Positions 54,702-63,018 of a stretch of 64,000 nucleotides of DNA are shown here, in pieces. Every line of letters begins with the position of its first letter. Within the stretch, counting starts at the first letter, position 1. The notes beneath the pieces were generated by a model. The model saw only the letters and a program-made list of their open reading frames with translations, searched no databases and had not been told where the DNA came from. This stretch comes from Devosia sp. A16 (GTDB lineage Bacteria > Pseudomonadota > Alphaproteobacteria > Rhizobiales > Devosiaceae), in the NCBI RefSeq assembly GCF_001402915.1, contig NZ_CP012945.1, positions 1,713,501 to 1,777,500 of the forward strand, read 5' to 3'. The position numbers were made by a program, and so were the translations under genes.

Positions 54702-55499
54702 TCAGGCCGGCCCGGCCGAGGCCGTGAGCTTGGCCTGGATCGTGGTGTCGCGCACATGCTCGAGATGCGCGCGATAGGCGGCCACCGCCGCTGCCGCGTC
54801 GCCGGCAACGATCGCCTCGGCGATGACGACGTGCTGCCTGACGCTGGTGGAGATGACTCCAGGCACTTCGCTGGCGCTGCGCCGCACGTCCAGCCCCATG
54901 TCGTAGAGCACCTGCGCCAGCGAGGCGAGCAGCCCATTGCCTGCCCCCTCGTTGATCGCCTGGTGATACTCGATGTCGAGCAGCCGGAAGGCCACCGGAT
55001 CACGCTCGAATGCCCGCCCGTCGACGGCAAGCTTGTGGATGCGCTGGCGCAGCTCGGGAGCCGCCCGCTCGGCACAGAGCCGCACCAACTCGAGATCGAC
55101 CACCGAACGCGCCTCGAACTGCTCGGAGGTGTCGTATTCGGCCACCGACAGCATGGTGTTGAACGGCGCCACCAGCCGGCTCGGCGACAGATCGGTCACC
55201 GTGTAGCGGCCGCCCTGCCGGCTCACCAGCACGCCCATCAGGGTCAGCGCCTTCAGCGCCTCGCGCAGCGGCGGCCGGCTGATGCCGAACGCGATGGTCA
55301 TCTGCCGCTCGGTCGGCAGGCGATCGCCGGATTTGAGATTGCCCGACTTGATCATCGCCATGATCCGCCCGGCCACCTGTTCGGAGATCGAGCGTCGTTC
55401 GAGCGCGCCGCCGGCGAAGTCGGCAGACGCCTCGGCCCGCGCCGCTTCGAGCTGGTCAGAAACGGACTTCGGCCGGGCTCGTGCGCTGCTTTTGTTCAT
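54702..55499 (-). CDS. FadR-family GntR transcriptional regulator
   Basis: 265 residues: about 35 hydrophilic N-terminal residues, then the winged helix (GDRLPTERQMTIAFGISRPPLREALKAL) and a helical FadR-type domain (FEARSVVDLELVRLCAERAA; DIEYHQAI; RQHVVIAEAIVAGD, the His/Asp metal-ligand pattern). ATG 55499 is chosen since the longer frame to 55616 covers the operator. Divergent from the aldo/keto reductase-importer operon and probably its regulator. Confidence 0.85.
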   Translation of the reverse strand: MNKSSARARPKSVSDQLEAARAEASADFAGGALERRSISEQVAGRIMAMIKSGNLKSGDRLPTERQMTIAFGISRPPLREALKALTLMGVLVSRQGGRYTVTDLSPSRLVAPFNTMLSVAEYDTSEQFEARSVVDLELVRLCAERAAPELRQRIHKLAVDGRAFERDPVAFRLLDIEYHQAINEGAGNGLLASLAQVLYDMGLDVRRSASEVPGVISTSVRQHVVIAEAIVAGDAAAAVAAYRAHLEHVRDTTIQAKLTASAGPA

Positions 55500-55593
55500 C
55501 TCGATCAGCCTAGCTCCTGGGCCGGCCCGTCGAGCCGGCGGTTCGCCATGCCGCCAGAAATGAAGAGCGTCTACAAACTTGTCAAACTGATTT

Positions 55594-55604
55594 TTGTCTG
55601 ACAA
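55594..55604. promoter_or_regulatory. FadR/GntR-type operator
   Basis: TTGTC-T-GACAA is a perfect 5-bp inverted repeat around one base, with the TnGTCnGACnA pattern of FadR-type sites, 54 bp before the reductase start and 95 bp before the regulator. It resembles the 1510-1526 site in spacing (GTC-N-GAC). Confidence 0.6.
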
Positions 55605-55657
55605 CTTTACCTGCAAGAAGTGGCGAAGATCACTTCGCCGCTGGGAGGTCCATTGCC

Positions 55658-56689
55658 GTGAGTGTCGCTGTCTCCACCCGCCGTCGCGTCGGGCGCACCG
55701 AGCTGCAATTGCCGGTATTCGGCTTCGGCGCAGCGCATCTGGGCGAGCTCTACGCCAAGGTCGACGAGGCCGAGGCGCAGGCCACGCTGGCGGCCGCCTG
55801 GGACGCGGGCGTGCGCTTCTACGATACCGCGCCCTGGTACGGCCGCGGCCTCTCCGAGCACCGGCTCGGCGGCTTTCTCAGGACGCGCCCGCGCGACCAG
55901 TTCATTGTCAACACCAAGGTCGGCCGCATCCTGAGGCGGCCCGACGATCCCGTGAACTTCAGCACGGCGCCCTGGGCCGGCGGCCTGCCCTTCGAGGTCG
56001 AGTTCGACTACAGCTACGATGGCGTCATGCGCGCCTATGAGCAGGTGCTGCAGCGGCTGGCGCTCAACACCGTCGACTCGCTGGTGATCCACGACCTCGA
56101 CACCATGTTCCACACCCCCGAGCAGGTCACCGGCTACCTCCGCCAGCTCACCGGCGGCGGGCTGAAGGCGCTTGAGGAGCTCAAGGCCAACGGCGACATC
56201 AAGGCGATCGGCGTCGGCAATAACGTGCCCGGCAACCTCGACGAGATGCTGAGCGCCATCGATGTCGATTTCGCCATTGTCGCCATGCCCTATACCCTGC
56301 TCGACCAGGGGGTGCTGGATACCAGCATGCAACGCTGCCTCGATCGGCAGATCAGCGTCATCATCGGCGCGCCCTTCGCCTCGGGCATCCTGGTGACCGG
56401 CTCGGGCGCCGGCGCCATGTACGCCTACGGCAAGGCCCCGCCCGAAGTGCAGGCCAAGGTCCGCGGCATCGAGGCGGTGTGCAAGGCGCACGGCGTCAGC
56501 ATGCCGGTGGCGGCGTTGCAGTTCCCGCTGGCCCACCCGGCCGTGGTCTCGGTCATCCCCGGGGCGGCCAAGCCGTCCGAGGTGCAGCACAACGTCGCCG
56601 CGCTCGAGGTAGAAATTCCGGCCGCGTTCTGGTCCGACCTCAAGGCTGAGGGCCTCCTCGCGGCCAACGCGCCGGTCCCCGGGAGGTGA
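55658..56689 (+). CDS. Aldo/keto reductase (L-fucose/aldose dehydrogenase-like)
   Basis: 343 residues of the AKR TIM barrel with the catalytic tetrad D56 and Y61 (FYDTAPWYG), K87 (VNTKVG) and His near 143 (LVIHDLD). GVGNNVPG and VIPGAAKPSEVQHN are the cofactor-binding loops. The F-x-Y-D-T-A-P-W-Y-G form is typical of aldose/L-fucose and pyridoxal dehydrogenase-type AKRs. GTG 55658 follows GGGAGG by 10 bases. First gene of the operon with the two-permease sugar importer; probably oxidises the imported sugar. Confidence 0.83.
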   Translation: MSVAVSTRRRVGRTELQLPVFGFGAAHLGELYAKVDEAEAQATLAAAWDAGVRFYDTAPWYGRGLSEHRLGGFLRTRPRDQFIVNTKVGRILRRPDDPVNFSTAPWAGGLPFEVEFDYSYDGVMRAYEQVLQRLALNTVDSLVIHDLDTMFHTPEQVTGYLRQLTGGGLKALEELKANGDIKAIGVGNNVPGNLDEMLSAIDVDFAIVAMPYTLLDQGVLDTSMQRCLDRQISVIIGAPFASGILVTGSGAGAMYAYGKAPPEVQAKVRGIEAVCKAHGVSMPVAALQFPLAHPAVVSVIPGAAKPSEVQHNVAALEVEIPAAFWSDLKAEGLLAANAPVPGR

Positions 56690-56694
56690 GGCAA

Positions 56695-58206
56695 GTGCCC
56701 GGCCCGACCCCGCTGCTCAGTGCCCGTGGCATCGCCAAGAGCTTCGCCTCGGTCGAAGTGCTGCGCGATGTCGATCTCGACCTGCAGCCGGGCGAGATCC
56801 ATGCGCTGCTCGGCGAGAACGGCGCGGGCAAGTCGACCTTCGCCAAGATCCTCGCCGGCGTCCACCGGCCGTCACGCGGCACGCTGGCGCTCAACGGCGA
56901 GCGGGTCGAGGTGACGAGCCCGATCGTGGCGCAGAAACTGGGCATCACCCTGATCCACCAGGAGCCGATCTCTTTCCCCGACCTGTCGGTGGCCGAGAAC
57001 CTGGTGCTCGGGCGCGATGCCGGCGGCGCCCTGAGCCGCGTCCGCTGGGCCGAGATGACCCGCGAAGCGCGCCGGCTGATGGATCTGCTCGGCGTACGCA
57101 TCGACGTCACCCGCCCGATGCGCGGGCTCTCCATCGCCGACCAGCAGATGGTGGAGATCGCGCGCGCTCTCGCCTCCAACAGTCGGCTCATCATCATGGA
57201 CGAGCCGACCGCGCCGCTCACCCCCAGGGAGGTCGAGACGCTGTTCGCGATCGCGCGGCGCCTGCGCGACGAAGGCCGCACCATCGTCTTCATCTCGCAC
57301 CGGCTCGAGGAAGTGCGGGCGCTGTGCGATCGCGTCACCGTATTCCGCGATGGCGCCAAGGTCGCCACCGAGGCGATCGGGGCGCTCACCGATGCCGACA
57401 TCATCCGCCTGATGATCGGCCGCCCGGTGAAGGAATACATGCACAAGCAGAGCGCGCGGATCGGCGAGGTCGCCCTCAAGGTCGACAACCTCACCCTGCC
57501 GGGCGTCTTCACCGCTATCGGCTTCGAGGTCCGCCGCGGCGAGATCGTCGGGCTGGGCGGCCTGGTCGGCGCCGGCCGCACCGATGTGGCGCGCGCCATC
57601 TTCGGCGTCGCCCCCGCCGCCAGCGGCAGCATCGAAGTGGGCGGCAAGCCCGTCGGCATCGCCGATCCATCCGACGCCATCGCCCTCGGCCTCGCCTTCG
57701 TGCCCGAGGACCGCGCCTATGCCGGCATTTTCCGCACCCTGCCGGTCGAACAGAACATCACTGCCGCCGTTCCCGGCCGCATCGCCCCCGGCGGCTTCAT
57801 CCGCCGGACCATCGAGAAGGCGCTTGCCGCCGACGCCATCCGAAAGCTGCGCATCCGGCTGGCCTCGCCGCGCCAGCCGATCGGCGAACTGTCCGGCGGC
57901 AACCAGCAGAAGGCGATCCTCGCCCGCTGGCTGCTGACCGATCCGGGCGTCCTGATCCTCGACGAGCCGACCCGCGGCATCGATATCGGGGTGAAGGCCG
58001 AGTTCTATGAGATGATCGGCGAGCTCGCCGCTCAAGGCCGCGCCATCCTGCTGATCTCGTCCGAACTGCCCGAGCTGCTCGCCCTGTGCGACCGCGTGCT
58101 GGTGATGTCCGAGGGGCGGCTCACTGCCGATATCCCGCGCGCCGAAGCGACGCAAGAGCGCATCATGGAGGCCGCCGTCCCGCAAGCGCGGGGGATCGCC
58201 GCATGA
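56695..58206 (+). CDS. Sugar ABC transporter ATP-binding protein, duplicated (RhaT/LsrA/RbsA type)
   Basis: 503 residues with two ABC domains: Walker A LLGENGAGKST, signature LSIADQQMVEIARAL and Walker B LIIMDEPTAPL; then the degenerate second Walker A LGGLVGAGRTDVA, signature LSGGNQQKAIL and Walker B LILDEPTRGIDIG. GTG 56695 is preferred to GTG 56686 because GGGAGG lies 8 bases before it. Followed by two permeases with overlapping starts. Confidence 0.87.
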   Translation: MPGPTPLLSARGIAKSFASVEVLRDVDLDLQPGEIHALLGENGAGKSTFAKILAGVHRPSRGTLALNGERVEVTSPIVAQKLGITLIHQEPISFPDLSVAENLVLGRDAGGALSRVRWAEMTREARRLMDLLGVRIDVTRPMRGLSIADQQMVEIARALASNSRLIIMDEPTAPLTPREVETLFAIARRLRDEGRTIVFISHRLEEVRALCDRVTVFRDGAKVATEAIGALTDADIIRLMIGRPVKEYMHKQSARIGEVALKVDNLTLPGVFTAIGFEVRRGEIVGLGGLVGAGRTDVARAIFGVAPAASGSIEVGGKPVGIADPSDAIALGLAFVPEDRAYAGIFRTLPVEQNITAAVPGRIAPGGFIRRTIEKALAADAIRKLRIRLASPRQPIGELSGGNQQKAILARWLLTDPGVLILDEPTRGIDIGVKAEFYEMIGELAAQGRAILLISSELPELLALCDRVLVMSEGRLTADIPRAEATQERIMEAAVPQARGIAA

Positions 58207-59186
58207 CGCTGCTTGCCAGCCTGCTGCGCCGGCGGGAAGCCGGCATTGCCGTGATGATCGTGCTGTTCTGCCTCGCCGTCGGCGCCGTCAAACCGCAATT
58301 CCTCAGCCTCGACCAGTTGCGCATCATCCTCTTGCTGACGCCGCTGATCATGATCGCGGCGATGGGGCAGATGATGGTGATCGTCGCCCGCCACGTCGAT
58401 CTGTCGATCGGTTCGACGCTGGGCTTTTCGGCCATGGTGAGCGGCTTGCTCTATCGTTTCGTCGAGGGCGAGCCCTGGTGGGTCGGGGTGCCGCTCTCGG
58501 TCGCCGTCGGCGCCGTGCTCGGACTGGTCAACGGCCTGCTGGTCCAGCTGTTCCGCCTCCCGGCAATCATCGTGACCCTGGGCACGCTCAGCCTCTATCG
58601 CGGCCTGACCTTCATCATCTCCAATGCCAAGCAGATCGACCGGCAGTGGATCCCGAGCGAGCTCAAGGGCCTGTCGCAGACCTCCCCGATCCTCGGCATC
58701 CCGTGGATCATCTTCATCGCCTTCGGCGTGGCGCTGCTGACCCACTATTTCCTCAACCACACCCGCATCGGCCGGCAGGTCTATGCCGTCGGCTCGAACC
58801 CTGTGGCGGCCCCGCTGCGCGGCATCGACGTCACCCAGGTGACGCTGCTGGTCTTCACCATTTCCGGCGCCCTCGCCGGCCTTGCCGGCATTCTCTACGC
58901 CAGCCGCTGGGGTTTCGTGAATCCGTCCAATACCGGTAGCGGCTTCGAGTTCCAGGTGATCGCCGCGGTGGTGATCGGCGGCGTCTCGATCAATGGCGGC
59001 GTCGGCACGGTGCTCGGCACCGTGCTGGGGGTGCTGTTGCTCGGCTGCGTCGCGGCAGCGCTGCCGTTGCTCGGCATTCCGGGCACCTCGCAGGCGGCCA
59101 TCTACGGCGCGGTGATCCTCGTCGCGCTGCTGATCGACCGCACGGTGCGCCGGCAGGGCATCGCCCAGCTCAGGAGGACCGGCTGA
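58203..59186 (+). CDS. Sugar ABC transporter permease 1 (RhaP/LsrC-like)
   Basis: 327 residues with about ten helices. Landmarks VIVARHVDLSIGSTLGFSAM, IVTLGTLSLYRGLTFI and VIGGVSINGGVGTVLGTVLG. The ATG overlaps the ATPase stop (ATGA) and its own TGA overlaps the next ATG. Forms a heterodimer with the next permease, unlike the homodimeric permeases of the two other sugar importers in the window. Confidence 0.87.
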   Translation: MTLLASLLRRREAGIAVMIVLFCLAVGAVKPQFLSLDQLRIILLLTPLIMIAAMGQMMVIVARHVDLSIGSTLGFSAMVSGLLYRFVEGEPWWVGVPLSVAVGAVLGLVNGLLVQLFRLPAIIVTLGTLSLYRGLTFIISNAKQIDRQWIPSELKGLSQTSPILGIPWIIFIAFGVALLTHYFLNHTRIGRQVYAVGSNPVAAPLRGIDVTQVTLLVFTISGALAGLAGILYASRWGFVNPSNTGSGFEFQVIAAVVIGGVSINGGVGTVLGTVLGVLLLGCVAAALPLLGIPGTSQAAIYGAVILVALLIDRTVRRQGIAQLRRTG

Positions 59187-60175
59187 TGAGCTCCGAAACC
59201 GCCGCCGGCGCCCGCGACGCCGCGCCGCCTCGGCCACGCTGGCAGGTGCTGCTGATCCGGCCCGAAAGCATGACCTTCGTGCTGCTGGTGCTCGGCATCT
59301 TTGCCGGCAGCCTGCTCTCCCCGTTCTTCCTCGATATCAGCTACATCCTCAGGAGCTTCACGCTCTACGCCGAGTTCGCCATCGTCGCGCTGGTGCTGAC
59401 CATGGTGATCATCGCCGGCGAGATCGACCTGTCGCCGGCCGCCAACATGGCGCTGGCGGCGTGCCTGTTCGCCTGGGCCCAGGCTTCGGGGGTTCCGATG
59501 CCGCTCGCGATTGGCATCGGCCTCGCCGCCGGCCTGGTGATGGGAGCGATCAACGGCTTCTTCGTCATCGCCCTGCAACTGCCCTCGATCATCGTCACCA
59601 TCGGCACGCTGACGCTCTATCGCGGATTGGCCCAGGTGATCGCCGGCGACAAGTCGATCCGGGTGCCCGAATGGTTCATCGGCATCGACAAGCAGATGGT
59701 CCTCGGCGTGCCGCTGCCGGTGCTGCTGTTCGTGCTGCTCGCCATCGCGCTCGGCATCGTGCTGTCGAGCACGGTGTTCGGCCGGCAGATCTACCAGATC
59801 GGCACCAACGAAGTGGCCGCCCGCCACGCCGGCATCCGTTCCGCCCGCATCAAGCTGTTACTGTTTCTCTTCATCGGCGTGGTCGCCGCCATTGCCGGCA
59901 TGATGACCGCCTCCCGCCTCGGCTCGGTGCGCTACGACCTGGGCCTCGGCGGTGAGCTGCAGATGGTGCTGATGGCGATGCTCGGCGGCACCTACATTTT
60001 CGGCGGCCGCGGCACCATCCTCGGCACCTTCCTCGCCGCCTGGCTGCTGGTGATCGTCTCCACCGGCATGATCGTCGCCAACGTGCTGCCCGCAGTGCAG
60101 CTGGTGGTGCTCGGCGGGCTACTCATCGTCTCGATCGTCGCCACCAACTTCATCTATTCCCGCACCCAGCGGTGA
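59186..60175 (+). CDS. Sugar ABC transporter permease 2 (RhaQ/LsrD-like)
   Basis: 329 residues; about 35 hydrophilic residues precede the first helix. Landmarks VIIAGEIDLSPAANMALAAC, IVTIGTLTLYRGLAQVIAG and AMLGGTYIFGGRGTILGT. TGATG overlap with permease 1, and AGGAGG upstream. Second subunit of the two-permease importer. Confidence 0.87.
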   Translation: MSSETAAGARDAAPPRPRWQVLLIRPESMTFVLLVLGIFAGSLLSPFFLDISYILRSFTLYAEFAIVALVLTMVIIAGEIDLSPAANMALAACLFAWAQASGVPMPLAIGIGLAAGLVMGAINGFFVIALQLPSIIVTIGTLTLYRGLAQVIAGDKSIRVPEWFIGIDKQMVLGVPLPVLLFVLLAIALGIVLSSTVFGRQIYQIGTNEVAARHAGIRSARIKLLLFLFIGVVAAIAGMMTASRLGSVRYDLGLGGELQMVLMAMLGGTYIFGGRGTILGTFLAAWLLVIVSTGMIVANVLPAVQLVVLGGLLIVSIVATNFIYSRTQR

Positions 60176-60222
60176 CGGGCTTATGCCGCCGGATCGAACC
60201 GGCAACCAACAGGAGGAACCAA

Positions 60223-61221
60223 ATGCTCGCCAAATCCATGCTTCTCGGCCTCGCGGCCGGCTTTGCGCTGGTCACCAGCGCCATTGCCGCCGATCCGGTC
60301 AAGATCGTCTATATCGGCAAGAATACCGGCAACCCGTACTTCGACTCGATCACCGGCGGCTTCGAGGATGCCTGCAAGGCGCTGGGCTGCGAGTTCGAGT
60401 TCGTCGCCCCCGCCACCGCCGAAGCCACCTCGCAGATCCCGTTCATCGAGGCGCAGATCCAACGCGGCGTGAACGTCATCGGCATTGCCCCCAACAGCCC
60501 CGATGCGCTGAACCAGGTGCTCGACGACGCGCGCGCCAAGGGCATTCTGGTGCTGACCGTCAATGGCGACCTGGTGGGCAACGAGAGCCATCGCGACGCC
60601 ACCATCCTGCCGGTCGACTTCACCAAGACCGGCCCCAACCAGGTCGAGCTGATGGGCTCGATGATCGACTACAAGGGCGAGATCGCCATCCTCTCGGCCA
60701 CCACCGAGGCTCCCGACCAGAACACCTGGATCGCGGCGATGAACGACACGCTGAAGAACGACGCCAAGTACAAGGACATGAAACTGGTCGCCACCGTCTA
60801 TGGCGACGACCAGCCCGAGAAGTCGACCACCGAGATGGAAGCCCTGCTGTCGAACTACCCCGACCTGGTGGGCGTCATCGCGCCGACCACCGTGGGTGTC
60901 GCGGCTGCCGCCCAGGTCGTCCAGTCGCGCGGCATCGCCGACAAGGTGCACGTGACCGGGCTGGGCCTCCCCAGCGAAATGCGTGACTTCGTCAAGGACG
61001 GCACGGTCAAGGCGTTCCAGCTCTGGTCGCCCTACAACGAAGGCTGGCTCGCCGCCCACTTCGCGCTCGGCGTGCTCGACGGCTCGATCAAGAACGAGGT
61101 CGGCAACACCTTCGAAGTGCCGAACCTCGGCACCATCACCATCAACGACAAGAACGCCATGAACACCCAGGCCGAACTGACGACGTTCGACGCCAGCAAC
61201 ATCGACGACTTCAACTTCTAG
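60223..61221 (+). CDS. Sugar ABC transporter substrate-binding protein (RhaS/LsrB-like)
   Basis: 332 residues with signal peptide (LAAGFALVTSAIAA before DPV) and periplasmic sugar-binding fold: VYIGKNTGNPYFDSITGGFE, PFIEAQIQRGVNVIGIAPNS, ILSATTEAPDQNTW and GVIAPTTVGVAAAAQVV; C-terminal FDASNIDDFNF. The pattern is closest in my memory to rhamnose-binding RhaS and AI-2-binding LsrB proteins. ATG 60223 follows GGAGGAACCAA. Last gene of the operon; the ligand is probably a deoxy- or pentose-like sugar (uncertain). Confidence 0.85.
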   Translation: MLAKSMLLGLAAGFALVTSAIAADPVKIVYIGKNTGNPYFDSITGGFEDACKALGCEFEFVAPATAEATSQIPFIEAQIQRGVNVIGIAPNSPDALNQVLDDARAKGILVLTVNGDLVGNESHRDATILPVDFTKTGPNQVELMGSMIDYKGEIAILSATTEAPDQNTWIAAMNDTLKNDAKYKDMKLVATVYGDDQPEKSTTEMEALLSNYPDLVGVIAPTTVGVAAAAQVVQSRGIADKVHVTGLGLPSEMRDFVKDGTVKAFQLWSPYNEGWLAAHFALGVLDGSIKNEVGNTFEVPNLGTITINDKNAMNTQAELTTFDASNIDDFNF

Positions 61222-61287
61222 AGCGCGTCACGGGTGGGGCTGCATTGCGTCCCCTCTCCGATGTGGCATTGCCCGTGCAAAGTGCGT

Positions 61288-61447
61288 CCCCTCGCCCCTC
61301 TGGGGAGAGGGTCAGGGTGAGGGGCGCCAGGCACACCTGGTGGACGGCATGCAGCCGAGCCGAGGGTCTGGCGCGCTAGGCGCCCCTCACCCCGCGAATG
61401 AGGCCGTCGGCCTCATTCGCCGCCCTCTCCCCAGAGGGGCGAGGGGG
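61288..61447. repeat. Repeat family B copy with inserted hairpin
   Basis: CCCCTCGCCCCTCTGGGGAG at the left and CTCCCCAGAGGGGCGAGGGG at the right are exact inverses, with GGTGAGGGGCGCC paired to GGCGCCCCTCACC inside. The right arm is interrupted by a further perfect hairpin (61394-61420: GCGAATGAGGCC-GTC-GGCCTCATTCGC). It lies between converging genes. Confidence 0.8.
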
Positions 61448-61506
61448 CGGTGTGGCACCGCCCGTTCCGAACCCAAGGGCGCCGGCCACGTGGCCGGCGC
61501 CCTTTC

Positions 61507-63009
61507 TCAATCAAGTTCCCTGATCCGCAGCGCCAGGTACGGCCGGCTCGGCAGTTCCACTCCGAACGCCGCGTCGGCCTTGCCGCCGCGCACTACCTCG
61601 CCATGCCGGGTCGGGTGCGGCACCAGGGCGGGAATGCGCTTCGCCGGCGTCACCGTCATCGCCCAGGTGTCGATCAGATCGACCTGGTAGTTGCCTTCTT
61701 CCCTCGGCAGCCCGGTGGTCCACTGGTTGGGCTGATGCTCGCCGAAATAGATGTAGCTGACCTTGCCGTCGCGAGCCCCGGAAATGCGGCTCCACGGCCA
61801 GGCCGCGTTGTGGCCCATGGGGGTCAGCCCGTGCGTCGCGTCTTCCTCGACGATCTGTCGCAGGAAGCCGATGCGCTTCCACGCCTCGCCATGCAGCTTC
61901 CCGCCCTTGGCCCACCAGATCAGGTCGTCGGGATCGGCATAGGTCTCGCCATGCCCGGCATAGCCGCCGCGCATGACGGTGGTCCAGAAGCGGTGGGTCA
62001 GCTCCTGGGCCGTGATATTGCCCCAGCTCGGCCAGATATTGCCCTCGTATTCCGGCTCGTCGTTGACCACCGGCTTGCCATACTGCTCGCGCCATTCCGG
62101 CGTGCGCTTCACATCCCAGTTCTGGATGCAGACATGGCTGACCCAGGCCTTGCGATGATCGAAATTCATCGACTGGTCGCCATTGTGGATCGACTTCAGG
62201 TGCCCGTACGGGTCGTTCTCTTCGAGGATGTGGAAGTAGCGATCCCACTGCGCCACCGGCTTGGTGTCGAGCAGGAAATCGTACTCGTTGGCGAGCGCCC
62301 ACCAGACGTTGGAGTAGGCGCTGAGCCGGGCCGCGAGATAGGCGACGTAGCGGAAATCCTGTTCCGCCGACATGTTCGAGTAACCCCAGCGGTCATAGGG
62401 GTGGAAGATGATGATATCGGCCTCGATCCCCATGTCGCGGAGTCTGCCGACCTGCTGCTCGAAGTGCTGGAACGCTTTGGGGTTGGGCCGGTCGAAATCG
62501 AGCTTGCCGTCGGCGCTCGCGAGATAGACGTCCTGCAGCGGCTCGTTGGTGTTGAACGGGTAATCCTTCGGGAACACCCCCATGCGGAGCTTGTTGAACT
62601 TCGCCTTCCCGAGCGTTTCGAGCGTCTCCGCCTGCATGGGGAGTGGCTGGTGCGTCCAGGCGTAGCAGGTGGTGCCGAACGGCACATAGGGCGTGCCATC
62701 GGCATGGGCGAAGTGGAACTTGTTTCTGACAGCCACCGGCCCGTGCTGGCCGGGGCGCGCCCCGGTGACGGTGAAGCTGCCGCTCTGGCCGTCTAAATCA
62801 GCGGTCTTCGAACGCGTGCGGAACGTCCACTCGCCTTCATTGTCGGGCATGAAGCGCACGCGGTAGATACCGTCGCCGTCATAGAAGCCGGGCACCCGCA
62901 CCTCGCGCGAATGCTGGGCGAACACGGCGTCGAAGCTCACTTCGAGGAACGGATTGCCATCGGCAGGGCCGGCAAAGCTCACTTCGAAGATGTCGTACTT
63001 GGCGGTCAT
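61507..63009 (-). CDS. Glycoside hydrolase-like protein (DUF5060 + apiosidase-like TIM barrel)
   Basis: 500 residues. Residues 1-85 form a beta-sandwich of DUF5060 type (SREVRVPGFYDGDGIYRVRF, GEWTFRTRS). A TIM barrel of the DUF4038/clan-A type follows, with acid/base candidate E242 after N241 (WWALANEYDF) and nucleophile candidate E318 (VVNDEPEYEGNI). A C-terminal beta domain includes VSYIYFGEHQPNQW. No signal peptide, so it acts on imported oligosaccharides. ATG 63009 starts 10 bp after its paralog's stop. Confidence 0.75.
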   Translation of the reverse strand: MTAKYDIFEVSFAGPADGNPFLEVSFDAVFAQHSREVRVPGFYDGDGIYRVRFMPDNEGEWTFRTRSKTADLDGQSGSFTVTGARPGQHGPVAVRNKFHFAHADGTPYVPFGTTCYAWTHQPLPMQAETLETLGKAKFNKLRMGVFPKDYPFNTNEPLQDVYLASADGKLDFDRPNPKAFQHFEQQVGRLRDMGIEADIIIFHPYDRWGYSNMSAEQDFRYVAYLAARLSAYSNVWWALANEYDFLLDTKPVAQWDRYFHILEENDPYGHLKSIHNGDQSMNFDHRKAWVSHVCIQNWDVKRTPEWREQYGKPVVNDEPEYEGNIWPSWGNITAQELTHRFWTTVMRGGYAGHGETYADPDDLIWWAKGGKLHGEAWKRIGFLRQIVEEDATHGLTPMGHNAAWPWSRISGARDGKVSYIYFGEHQPNQWTTGLPREEGNYQVDLIDTWAMTVTPAKRIPALVPHPTRHGEVVRGGKADAAFGVELPSRPYLALRIRELD

Positions 63010-63018
63010 GGCAGGTCC

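Noticed and set aside
55594-55616. Upstream start of the second FadR-type regulator at 55616
   Set aside because: It would place the operator inside the coding region and add 39 residues without SD support; ATG 55499 is preferred.
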